This document shows positions 9,201 through 24,200 of a DNA stretch of 64,000 nt, in pieces. The position numbers were made by a program, and so were the translations under genes. This stretch comes from Xestospongia muta (taxonomy: Eukaryota > Porifera > Demospongiae > Haplosclerida > Petrosiidae), in NCBI GenBank assembly GCA_963693285.1, contig OY848917.1, positions 34,917,245 through 34,981,244 of the forward strand, in the 5' to 3' direction. Within the stretch, counting starts at the first letter, position 1. Each line of letters opens with the position of its first letter. Below the pieces are notes generated by a model that saw only the letters and a list, made by a program, of their open reading frames with translations, searched no databases and had not been told where the DNA came from.

Positions 9201-12200
9201 CATTAATTTTATCTTATTTAATGAATAAACCATAAATGCATGTCACAACTTACATAATTAGCAATGTCAGGGTTAGCACCATTATTAAGAAGAAGCTGAA
9301 CACGTTGATTATTGCCTTCCTCGGATGCAATGTACAAAGCAGTTTTGCCATCCTATGTAAATGTAAAGCACAAACCACATATAATTGTTAGTGTATATAT
9401 AAATGACAAAAATTTTTTTTAATAAAATGCCACGTTTTACCTTTAACTACAGAAATTATGAGAGAGACATTCTTTAATATAATAACAATATTAGATTACT
9501 TATTAATAATTCATTAGGAAAAATTTTAATGTAGGAACTGTCAGACAATGTTGATACAGATTAGACAATAATTGTCTAAATGAGTCTTAGTCTTCATCCT
9601 TTGGCTGTCATATGCTTACATAATGACCAAAGTTGAGTCAAACTATAACTATTACTAAGTGGCAGAGGTTGTTTGGTGTAACATGTTAAAGATGATATGA
9701 TACAAAGGAGTTCAAAGTGTCAACAAACTGCTTTAACTTGTTAAATGACTGTATCAGATATAACATAGCACTTTATCAGATACAACAAAGCTGTCACATC
9801 ACTTTGAACTTCCATGGTAATTAGTTAAGCCACAAACACATTATAGTCCAACCTAGATCATACTGTATTGCACATGTACTTTGCTGTAACATTAACAACC
9901 TTTGGGTCTGTTGGTCCTTGGGTTTGTTTACATCACAGCACCTGTATCTGCCATATAACCCTCATAGTTGTGTATGTATACTTAACACTGTTAATTACAA
10001 ATCAGCATACTTTATTTCCAATGTTAACATTAGCTCCTCTGGACAGAGCAACCTTAGTACCTTCTAAATTTCTTTTTTTTGTAGACTCTAAAAGTAAAGT
10101 GTCCTAAATAGAAAGGTAAAATTTCTTACTTTTAATATTAAAACAAAATACTCTTTCAAAATTGTAAGATGTACATACACTCACATAGAATGCTTATATT
10201 TAGAGTATGTATGAACTACTAAATGTGACAATACCTTGATACACTAAAACTGTTCATTCAACAAAATGTTCTTAATACGATCCAAACAATATTGACAAAT
10301 AATTGTAGTAACATTTTGATTTATAGTATATATATGTGCACATTTATATATTATGACTGCTATAATTACATAAGTGTACATCACAACAAGCACTACAAAT
10401 ATAGAGCAATTTGAATAGAGTTTTGGTGCATAATACATAGAAATGCGTATAAACCTTTAACATATGACTTACAGCCTGTACAGCTTCTAAATTGTTGGCA
10501 TTAGCCTTAACTAACATCTTTACAATGACATTATTTTTACTCCAATAAGCTGCATGAAGTGCTGTACGTCCATACTAAATGATAGTTGTGACAAAGATAT
10601 GATAATTCAAAACAAACAAATAAACAAAATATAAATATAAAGGTCAAAGGCTAGAGTATTGGATACCTCCCTCTCAAATGATTTTAAGCTAAACTATTGG
10701 CCAAAAATAGTCTCTTCTGAAGCTTCACCTACTGCCATAGTGCCAATAAATAAGATCAACAAAACTGTAGTTGCTCCAAAGGTCACAAGTCCCTTTTAAA
10801 ATTAATCCATTGCCTGAAATTATTAAGAAGGTTGAAGGATCAACTCCCTGGGTCTCCCTCCCACTCAATTGTTATTCCAAATAAAATTGTGCTGTTAGAC
10901 TCTTGTGTTGTCATGAGAATTGCTAATCTATATTGTGAAAGATGGCTGTTATATAACCATTTTTACCAATTATGAAGGGCTATGATAATATGCCCAATTG
11001 AATTTTGACACAAGCTCAGCAACTGAAACATCCCAAAAGATAACAAATTCATGATAATTATTTCAGGTGCATTGAACATCAGTGATGATATTATAGTGTT
11101 TAGAAAGACAGAAGCTATCACCTAAGCATTTTTCCAAAATTATCTGAGGTTGGTCTAACCAATAACAAGAACATATGCCAATTTAACAAGAACTCTGTTA
11201 CATTTTACAAGGACAATTATTTCATAACAGGAGACAACTAGCCACGTAATTAGTGTTAAATCTGTTGTTTGTATAGTGTAGCTGTTTCTCTTGTTTCTGC
11301 AGTCTGTATTTATTTGCTAGTGCTTGTTTCATATTGGTATATTTGTGTATTTATTGTGTGTGGTATTTAAAAGGAATTTTTTGTGCTGCATTCTACGCTC
11401 AAACTTGCAATTTGTGTAATGTAATAAGATGATAAAAGATGTATTTTTGTATTATTAGTTCTACATAGACAAAGATAAGATATAGACAGTTATGTCATAA
11501 TGTACAGTTAATGTAGAGTGTGGACAGTGATTACTACTGAATATTTGGCCTATTATGGAAATTATATGTGCCATGTGTTTTGTTATGTACATACTATATT
11601 TTATGTAATCACAGTTACTCCATTGCTGTATTTACAAACATTTAGATAGTAATTTCAAGCCATCCCAGTGAGAGGAAGAAATACTTAAAAAAAGCTTAGA
11701 TAAACATAAACAGATAAAACTATTTTCCTGTCACTAAGCAGGATAAAATATAGCAAGTTCTCTGTGACTATCCAACTGAAAAAGTGCAATTTGGGAGAAG
11801 ACAAGGCTCTCAGCCTGTACTTACACATGCTGAAGAGCAATGCTAACTAGTGATAACTAGTGGACTACTGATATGTCTAAAATAGGGTATGGTCAAAAAA
11901 GACAACATGTAAAACTGTGAAGAAAAATCTTAATAAAAAAAAGAGCAATTCCATTTGTAGAAAATAGACACAGAAAAGATTGGTGGTATGCCTTTTAACA
12001 AGCAACAACTTATTGAGAGCTCTTTATCAAGATTGAACATGCAATGAACAAAGGCTCTAACTAGAGTACATTGACTTTGAACAATTACACTTTTCAAGGT
12101 GTTGATGATGACCCAAGATGTATTCTGAATTTAAATAAGAGTGTTTTTCACCTTTGCACAAAATCTGGTACAGTCTTAGCTCCTGTAGGTGTCAAGACAG

Positions 12201-15200
12201 TTTAGGGTTCTTGTTCAATTTAGAAGCAGCAGAGAGTAACACTTAATATCATTAATGCAATTGGAGATATGATTCCACCTATGCACACTTTTCCAGGTGA
12301 GATATTGGTATATTTTTCATTATGAGGATTATTTAATGATGAATACTTAAGATGTTCATCAAATGGTTGGATTAACACTCAACTATTCTTTGGGTGGTTA
12401 AAACCTTATAGCAAACACATTGGGAGAAAGAGACCAGTATGTTTGCTGCTCAATAGCCACTCAAATCATATTGATCTGGAAATCTCTAATTCTGCAAGCA
12501 AAAGGGAATTACTTTTTATTGTCTATAACTCCATTCATCACATATCTCTTAGCCTTTTGACGTAAGCTTTTATGACCTTTAAAAGCTAATTGTGGAAGAT
12601 TTCTAGATGCATACAGAATGGCTAACATATATAGGAGGGGCCTGTTTCAAAGGGGTTTCTGAAAAGCCTGGATTGACAACGTTAAAGTATGAACCATAGT
12701 TAATGCTTTTACCAGATGCAACCAAAGCTTTTGAAGAAAAACAGCCACTTCAAAGATCTACTCAGACCGTTCTACTTTTCATTTCTTTAACTGGAACACA
12801 ACAGTCAACTTAAATTTCCAAGTCTATACCTTTCCCTTTTCATATATACAAGAAGATGAGAATATATCTAAGTTCCTTAAGTCAACAGACAAGGGTATCT
12901 TCAAAATACCACAAAATAACAATCACTTGGATTGTAAAACCAAACCCTTATATTTATTAAAAGTATTGAATAAATGTGTGACTTTGCATCATTGATTTGA
13001 TCCATCAACATACAATGTCAATAACATGTGTTTAATATGTTATAGTTGTATATAGTAGGTATGTAGTAAACAGATAATGGTTACATTTTGTATACAAACA
13101 TGACACTGACCTTGTCTGGAACATTCACTTTCACACCAGCATCTAAAAGGACTTGAACAACCTTATCATCACTTTTATAACATGATATATGGAGAACAGT
13201 TTCGCCAATCTACATAAACAAAAAAATATATGTGATAATTAAACATATAAAATATGCACATGAACACTTACTTTGTTAACAAGATCTAGATTGGCTCCTT
13301 TCTGTGTTAAAAACAAAACAACATCTTTGTGTCCATTCTCTGCTGCTAACATGACAGCAGTAGATCCATCCTAAATATATTATTACTTATTACATTAGCA
13401 TGAATCGTAACATCAGTACATAACATAACAACACTTGGATGTATCAGTACACTAGTAACATTACAAACTTAGACAAAAGTATATATAGTCAAACAAAATA
13501 CAAGTCAAATCACTCTCAATAATTAGACATTATAAACACAAATATGAAGCTTCACACTACTATTTTGATGATAGGAAAACGTTTATTTTTCAGTGGCTTA
13601 GATGAATAGCTAGCATTCCTTAAAAAATAATTCACTCATACCTTTTCTGAAAAGGTTACTAACAAACACTTGTTTATTTTTCTGATAAAGCAAATTGAAC
13701 AATTAGTTTCTTTATTGTAAAGACACATTCAGATGACAAACATTAATAGCAACATAAATGTGGAAACAAAAACCAATACTCTAAACAAAATCACAACAAC
13801 ACATTCAATATGCTCAGAATTCAAACTAGGCTATAGCTATAAAATGCTTAAAATATACCTAAAAATTAAACCTGGCAAGAAGATTCAAACATTATTAGTG
13901 ACACTCAATGTTGTATTATAAACAGCTAGGGATAACAAGATTCATTGCTGATATACGAAACAGCTGTTACAGAATGCACTTTAATGACATTTGTCGATCT
14001 CATAAGCAGGAATTACAAAATAGTCATTAAAACTGCAAAAGCAGATACACATAGTTACCATACAATCCAAAACAATTATAGTACAGCCTCCAAGGATTCT
14101 CATGCAAAGCATTAAAAACAATTAATGTCAATAAAAGCAGTAGGGTAAATACAATAACAACATCCTATTCAAAACACTTAGAATTCATACTGTGCTATAT
14201 CACACTTACCCCCTATTATATTTTAAACAACACATTCAGATGACAAATAATCACACCAACATAAATGGAAAAACAAAACAATAGAGTAAACAAAATAACA
14301 ACAACACATTCAATATACTCAGAATTCATACTACATTATATCAAAATTACATCCTATTATATTGTAAAGGAAATATTCAGATGACAAATAATAACAGAAC
14401 ATAAATGTGGCAACAAAAACCAATACTCTAAACAAAATCACAACAACAGATTTCAATATGCTCAGAATTCATACTAGGCTATAGCTATAAAATGTTTTAA
14501 ATATACCTAAAATAATAAACCTGCCAAGAAGATTCAAATATTATTAGTGACACACAACGTTGTATTATAAACAACTAAGGATAACAGGATTCATTGCTGA
14601 TATACGATCAGCTGTTATTGAATGCACTTTAATGTCATTTATTGATCTCATAAGCACTAAATACAATAAAATCAATAAATTTGCAAAAGTAGATATGTAG
14701 TTATCATACAATCCAAAACAATTATAGTACAGCCTCCAAAGATTCTCATGCAAAGCATTAAAAACAATTAACGTCAATAAAAACAATAGGGTAAATACAA
14801 TAACAATATCCTATTCAAAACACTTAGAAATCATACTATACTATATCACACTTACTGGCTATTATATTTTAAACAACACATTCAGATGACAAGTAATCAC
14901 ACCAACATAAATGGAAAAACAAAACAATAGAGTACACAAAATAATAATAACACATTCAATATACGTGGAACTCATACTACATTATATCAAAATTACATCC
15001 TATTATATTGTAAAGGACACATTCAGATGACAAGTAAAAACAGCAACATAAATGTGAAAACAAAAACCAATACTCTAAACAAAATCACAACAAAACATTC
15101 AATATGCTCAGAATTCATACTAGGCTATAGCTATAAAATGCTTAAAATATACCCAAAAATTAAACCTGGCAAGAAGATTCAACCATCAATGTCATATTTT

Positions 15201-18200
15201 AAACAGCTAAGGTTAACAAGATTCATTGCTGATATGTAAATCAGCTGTTATAGAATGCACTTTAATTACATTTGTTGATCTTATAAGCACCAAATACAAA
15301 ATAGTCATTAAAACTGCAAAAGCAGACATGCAAAGTTACCATACAATCCAAAACAATTTATATACAGCCTTCAAAGCTTATCATGCAAGGCATTAAAAAC
15401 AATTAACGTCAATAAAAACAATAGGGTAAATACAATAACAACATCCTATTCAAAACACTTAGAATTCATACTGTACTATATCACACTTACCCACTATTAT
15501 ATTTTAAACAACACATTCAGATGACAAGTAATCACACCAACATAAATGGAAAAACAAAACAATAGAGTAAAAAAATCACAATAACACATTCAATATACTT
15601 AGAATTCATACTACATTATATCAAAATTATATCCTATTATATTGTAAAGGGAATATTCAGATGACAAGTAAAAACAGCAACATAAATCTGGAAACAAAAA
15701 CCAATACTCTAAACAAAATCACAACAACACATTCAATATGCTCAGAATTCATACTAGGCTATAACTATAAAATGCTTCAAATATACCTAAATAATAAACC
15801 TGGCAAGAAGATTCAACCATCAATGTCATATTACAAACAGCTAAGATTAACAAGATTCATTGCTGATATACAAATCAGCTGTTACAGAATGCACTTTAAT
15901 GTCATTTGTAAATCTCATAAGCACCAAATACAAAATAGTCATTAAAACAAAACAATAGAGTAAACAAAATAACAATAACACATTCAATATACTTAGAATT
16001 CATACTACATTATATCAAAATTACATCCTATTATATTGTAAAGGACACATTCAGATGACAAATAATAACAGAACATAAATGTGGCAACAAAAACCAATAC
16101 TCTAAACAAAATCACAACTAAAGATTTCAATATGGTCAGAATTCATACTAAGCTATAGCTATAAAATGCTTAAAATATACCTAAAAAAATAAACCTGACA
16201 AAAAGATTCAAGCACCGATGTCATTTTTTAAACAGCTAAGGTTACCACAATTCATTGCTGATATACGAATCAACTGTTATTGAATGCACTTTAATGTCAT
16301 TTGTCAATCTCATAAGCACCAAATACAAAATAGTCATTAAAACTGCAAAAGTAGATACACATAGAAACCATACAATCCAAAACAATTATAGTACAGCCTT
16401 CAAAGATTCTCATGCAAGGCATTAAAAACAATTAACGTCAATAAAAACAATAGGGTAAATACAATAACAACATCCTATTCAAAACACTTAGAATTCATAC
16501 TGTACTATATCACACTTACCTCCTATTATATTTTAAACAATACATTCAGATGACAAGTAATCACACCAACATAAATGGAAAAACAAAACAATAGAGTAAA
16601 CAAAATAACAACAACACATTCAATATATGTGGAACTCATACTACATTATATCAAAATTACATCCCATTATATTGTATAGGACACATTCAGATGACAAGTA
16701 AAAACAGCAACATAAATCTGGAAACAAAAACCAATACTCTAAACAAAATCACAACAAAACATTCAATATGCTCAGAATTCATACTTGGCTATAGCTATAA
16801 AATGCTTAAAATATACCCAAAAAATTAACCTGGCAAGAAGATTCAACCATCAATGTCATATTATAAACAGCTAAGGTTAACAAGATTCATTGCTGATATA
16901 TGAATCAGCTGTTATAGAATGCACTTTAATTACATTTGTTGATCTTATAAGCACCAAATACAAAATAGTCATTAAAACTGCAAAAGCAGACATGCAAAGT
17001 TACCATACAATCTAAAACAATTATAGTACAGCCTCCAAAGATTCTCATGCAAAGCATTAAAAACAATTAATGTCAATAAAAACAATAGGGTAAATACAAT
17101 AATAACATCCTATTCAAAACACTTAGAATTCATACTATACTATATCACACTTACCAACTATTATATTTTAAACAATACATTTAGATGACAAGTAATCACA
17201 CCAACATAAATGGAAAAACAAAACAATAGAGTACACTAAATAATAACAACACATTCAATATACGTGGAACTTATACTACATTATATCAAAATTACATCCT
17301 ATTATATTGTAAAGGACACATTCAGATGACGAGTAAAAACAGCAACATAAATGTGAAAACAAAAACCAATACTCTAAACAAAATCACAACAAAACATTCA
17401 ATACGCTCAGAATTCATACTAGGCTATAGCTATAAAATGCTTAAAATATACCCAAAAAATAAACCTGGCAAGAAGATTCAACCATCAATGTCATATTATA
17501 AACAGCTAAGGTTAACAAGATTCATTGCTGATATGTGAATCAGCTGTTACAGAATGCACTTTAATGTCATTTGTTGATCTTATAAGCACCAAATACAAAA
17601 TAGTCATTAAAACTAGAAAAGCAGACATGCAAAGTTACCATACTATCCAAAACAATTTAGTACAGCCTTCAAAGCTTCTCATGCAAGGCATTAAAAACAA
17701 TTAACGTCAATAAAAACAATAGGGTAAATACAATAACAACATCCTATTCAAAACACTTAGAATTCATACTATACTTTATCACACTTACCGGCTATTATAT
17801 TTTAAACAACACATTCAGATGACAAGTAATCACACAAACATAAATGGAAAAACAAAACAATAGAGTAGACAAAATAATAACAACACATTCAATATACTTG
17901 GAATTCATACTACATTATATCAAAATTACATCCTATTATATTGTAAAAGAAACATTCAGATGACAAATAATAACAGAACATAAATGTGGCAACAAAAACC
18001 AATACTCTAAACAAAATCACAACAAAAGATTTCAATATGCTCAGAATTCATACTAGGCTATAGCTATAAAATTTTTTAAATATACCTAAAATAATAAACC
18101 TGCCAAGAGGATTCAAGTATTATTAGTGACACACAATGTTGTATTATAAACAACTAGGGATAACAAGATTCATTGCTGATATACAAATTAGCTGCTAGAG

Positions 18201-21200
18201 AATGCACTTTAATGTCATTTGTTGATCTCATAAGCAGCAAATACAATACAATCAATAAATTTGCAAAAGTAGATACGTAGTTATCATACAATCCAAAACA
18301 ATTATAGTACAGCCTCCAAAGATTCTCATGCAAAGCATTAAAAACAATTAACGTCAATAAAAACAATAGGGTAAATACAATAACAACATCCTATTCAAAA
18401 CACTTAGTATTCATACTATACTATATCACACTTACTGGCTATTATATTTTAAACAACACATTTAAATGACAAGTAATCGCAGCAACATAAATGGAAAAAA
18501 AAGCAATACTCTAAACAAAATTACAACAACACATTCAATATGCATAGAACATACTAGGCTATAGCTATAAATTGCTTAAATATACCTAAAAAAATAAACC
18601 AGACAAGAAGATTCAAGATTATATTGTAAAGGATGCATTCAGGTGACAAGTAATAACAGCAACATAAATGTGGAAATGAAAGAATTATGGTAAACAAAAT
18701 CAAAACAATATGCTCTCAACTCATACTAGGGTATAGGTATTAGATGCTAAAAAAACTAGCAAGAAGCTTCACCTGTTATTACTGATAGATACCTAATGTC
18801 ATAGCAATCACAGTTAGGGTTATGAAAACCTTTGCTGATACAGAAATCGGCAGTTACAGGATGCATGCTCTTTAATGTCATTCTTGCTCTCATAGGTTGC
18901 ATGTAACAATATAATAAATAAATTTGCAAAAATGGATACACATGCTTTGCTAAATCAAACTTACCTTAGTAACAATATTGATATCAACATTATGGTTGAG
19001 TAATAGTTCAACAATGTCTGTATGTCCTTTAGAACTTGCATAATGAAGAGCTGCCCATCCTATCTATTAGAAAAACACACAATCATCTGTAAAGTGAAAC
19101 TGCTAACACTCTATATTTCTTTTATTTCTGTACTTTGTCATTAACATATTACATTCATATATTGTCTACATGTAACTATTGTTGTATGTGTAGGACATGA
19201 CTACATCTATTACTAGTAAGCCTTTATTACTTAAATAAGTTTTTAAAGACTAATTCATGCAAGATGAGTTAAAGTATATACAGTGTAATATGAGGGATTG
19301 ATAAACAAGATGTAAACAGAAAATTATTAGAATTTAGGCCTATACTATAAAAACAGTATCTGACAAAAATGTAACGTGTAGCTCTTTATGTGCTACTACC
19401 ATCATCATTGTATTTCCATAAGGCTCTAATTATATTATTCACTATTCTAACCAACATCATCTCTGTCAGATAATTATTGCATCTCACAAACTATAGGTCC
19501 ATAACAGTTTCTACAATAAAAAAGGTCAGCATTTCAATCGAGGACTTGTTAATAATAGGAAGAAGCATACCACATACAGAAATATACCAGTGCTATAATT
19601 ATTATGAGCTTTAAATTCTTCAATACTCTCTAGTTTTATAAACAGATGAAATCATGCTCTCATCACTGTTGAAAAACCTAGAATAATCTTATGTATTTAT
19701 TTAGTAGCCAGTAAGATACAAATTCAAGTAGTCTCCATTGTTGTCCTATGTATGCACACGAGAATTCTATTTTTTTAAAAATATGATAGTAAAAAAAATA
19801 CTTGTCCTTGAGGAAAAGGATTTATAATTTCTGTTCAGTTATACTGACTTTCTCAAATAACATATGCACATGAACACTTACTTTGTTAACAAGATCTAGA
19901 TTGGCTCCTTTCTGTGTTAAAAACAAAACAACATCTTTGTGTCCATTCTCTGCTGCTAACATGACAGCAGTCGATCCATCCTAAATATATTATTACTTAC
20001 TATATTAGCATGAATCATAACATCAATACATTACATAACAACACTTGGATGTATCAGTACAATAGTAACATTACAAACTTAGACAAAAGTATATATAGTC
20101 AAACAAAATACAAGTCAAATCACTCTCAATAATTGGACATTATAAACACAAATATGAAACTTCACACTACTATTTTGATTATAGTAAAAGTTTAGTTTTC
20201 AGTGGCTTAGAGGAAGAGCTAGCATTCCTTATAAAATAATTCACCCATACTTTTTCTGAAAAGGTTACTAACAAACACTTATTTATTTTTCTGATAAAGC
20301 AAATTCAGCAAATAGCTTCTTTATTGTAAAGTACATCCTATTGAAAACACTTAGAATTCATACTGTACTATATCACACTTACCCACTATTATATTTTAAA
20401 CGACACATTCAAATGACAAGTAATCACACCAACATAAATGGAAAAACAAAACAATAGAGTAAAAAAATCACAATAACACATTCAATATACTTAGAATTCA
20501 TACTACATTATATCAAAATTATATCCTATTATATTGTAAAGGGAATATTCAGATGACAAGTAATAACAGCAACATAAATGTGGAAACAAAAACCAATACT
20601 CTAAACAAAATCACAACAACACATTCAATATGCTCAGAATTCATACTAGGCTATAACTATAAAATGCTTAAAATATACCTAAATAATAAACCTGGCAAGA
20701 AAATTCAACCATCAATGTCATATTACAAACAGCTAAGATTAACAAGATTCATTGCTGATATATGAATCAGCTGTTATAGAATGCACTTTAATGTCATTTG
20801 TTGATCTCATAAGCACCAAATACAAAATAGTCATTAAAACTACAAAAGCAGATACACATAGTTACCATACAATCCTAAACAATTATAATATAGCCTCCTA
20901 AGCTTCTCATGCAAGGCATTAAAAACAATTAACGTCAATAAAAACAATAGGGTAAATACAATAACAACATCCTATTCAAAACACTTAGAATTCATACTGT
21001 ACTATATTACACTTACCCCCTATTATATTTTAAACAACACATTCAGATGACAAGTAATCACACCAACATAAATGGAAAAACAAAACAATAGAGTAAACAA
21101 AATAACAATAACACATTCAATATACTTAGAATTCATACTACATTATATCAAAATTACATCCTATTAAATTGTAAAGATAATATTCAGATGACAAGTATAA

Positions 21201-24200
21201 ACAGCAACATAAATGTGGAAACAAAAACTAATACTCTAAACAAAATCACAACAACACATTCAATATGCTCAGAATTCATACTAGGCTATAACTATGAAAT
21301 GCTTCAAATATACCTAAATAATAAACCTGGCAAGAAGATTCAACCATCAATGTCATATTATAAACAGCTAAGATTAACAAGATTCATTGCTGATACACGA
21401 ATCAGCTGATACTGAATGCACTTTAATGTCATTTGTCAATCTCATAAGCAGCAAATACAAAATAGTCATTAAAACTGAAAAAGCAAATACACATAGTTAC
21501 CATGCAATCCTAAACAATTATAATATAGCCTCCTAAGCTTCTCATGCAAGGCATTAAAAACAATTAACGTCAATAAAAACAATAGGGTAAATACAATAAC
21601 AACATCCTATTCAAAACACTTAGAATTCATACTGTACTATATTACACTTACCCACTATTATATTTTAAACAATACATTCAGATGACAAGTAATCACACCA
21701 ACATAAATGGAAAAACAAAACAATAGAGTAAACAAAATAACAATAACACATTCAATATACTTAGAATTCATACTACATTATATCAAAATTACATCCTATT
21801 ATATTGTAAAGATAATATTCAGATGACAAGTAAAAACAGCAACATAAATGTGGAAACAAAAACCAATACTCTAAACAAAATCACAACAACACATTCAATA
21901 TGCTCAGAATTCATACTAGGCTATAACTATGAAATGCTTCAAATATACCTAAATAATAAACCTGGCAAGAAGATTCAACCATCAATGTCATATTATAAAC
22001 AGCTAAGATTAACAAGATTCATTGCTTGATATACGAATCAGCTGATACTGAATGCACTTTAATGTCATTTGTCAATCTCATAAGCACCAAATACAAAATA
22101 GTCATTAAAACTGAAAAAGCAAATACACATAGTTACCATACAATCCAAAACAATTATAATATAGCCTCCTAAGCTTCTCATGCAAGGCATTAAAAACAAT
22201 TAACGTCAATAAAAACAATAGGGTAAATACAATAACAACATCCTATTCAAAACACTTAGAATTCATACTGTACTATATCACACTTACCCACTATTATATT
22301 TTAAACAACACATTCAGATGACAAGTAATCACACCAACATAAATGAAAAAACAAAACAATAGAGTAAACAAAATAACAACAACACATTCAATATACTTGG
22401 AATTCATACTACATTATATCAAAATTACATCCTATTATATTGTAAAGGAAATATTCAGATGACAAGTAAAAACAGCAACATAAATGTGGAAACAAAAACC
22501 AATACTCTAAACAAAATCACAACAAAACATTCAATATGCTCAGAATTCATACTAGGCTATAGCTATAAAAAGGCTTAAAATATACCCAAAAATAAACCTG
22601 GCAAGAAGATTCAACCATCAATGTCATATTATAAACAGCTAAGATTAACAAGATTAATTGCTGATATATGAATCAGCTGTTATAGAATGCACTTTAATGT
22701 CATTTGTCAATCTCATAAGCAGCAAATACAAAATAGTCATTAAAACTGAAAAAGCAAATACACATAGTTACCATACAATCCAAAACAATTATAATATAGC
22801 CTCCTAAGCTTCTCATGCAAGGCATTAAAAACAATTAACGTCAATAAAAACAATAGGGTAAATACAATAACAACATCCTATTCAAAACACTTAAAATTCA
22901 TACTGTACTATATCACACTTACCTCCTATTATATTTTAAACAACACATTCAGATGACAAGTAATCACACCAACATAAATGAAAAAACAAAACAATAGAGT
23001 AAACAAAATAACAACAACACATTCAATATACTTGGAATTCATACTACATTATATCAAAATTACATCCTATTATATTGTAAAGATAATATTCAGATGACAA
23101 GTAAAAACAGCAACATAAATGTGGAAACAAAAACCAATACTCTAAACAAAATCACAACAACACATTCAATATGCTCAGAATTCATACTAGGCTATAACTA
23201 TGAAATGCTTCAAATATACCTAAATAATAAACCTGGCAAGAAGATTCAACCATCAATGTCATATTATAAACAGCTAAGATTAACAAGATTCATTGCTTGA
23301 TATACGAATCAGCTGATACTGAATGCACTTTAATGTCATTTGTCAATCTCATAAGCACCAAATACAAAATAGTCATTAAAACTGAAAAAGCAAATACACA
23401 TAGTTACCATACAATCCAAAACAATTATAATATAGCCTCCTAAGCTTCTCATGCAAGGCATTAAAAACAATTAACGTCAATAAAAACAATAGGGTAAATA
23501 CAATAACAACATCCTATTCAAAACACTTAGAATTCATACTGTACTATATCACACTTACCCACTATTATATTTTAAACAACACATTCAGATGACAAGTAAT
23601 CACACCAACATAAATGAAAAAACAAAACAATAGAGTAAACAAAATAACAACAACACATTCAATATACTTGGAATTCATACTACATTATATCAAAATTACA
23701 TCCTATTATATTGTAAAGGAAATATTCAGATGACAAGTAAAAACAGCAACATAAATGTGGAAACAAAAACCAATACTCTAAACAAAATCACAACAAAACA
23801 TTCAATATGCTCAGAATTCATACTAGGCTATAGCTATAAAAAGGCTTAAAATATACCCAAAAATAAACCTGGCAAGAAGATTCAACCATCAATGTCATAT
23901 TATAAACAGCTAAGATTAACAAGATTAATTGCTGATATATGAATCAGCTGTTATAGAATGCACTTTAATGTCATTTGTCAATCTCATAAGCAGCAAATAC
24001 AAAATAGTCATTAAAACTGAAAAAGCAAATACACATAGTTACCATACAATCCAAAACAATTATAATATAGCCTCCTAAGCTTCTCATGCAAGGCATTAAA
24101 AACAATTAACGTCAATAAAAACAATAGGGTAAATACAATAACAACATCCTATTCAAAACACTTAAAATTCATACTGTACTATATCACACTTACCTCCTAT

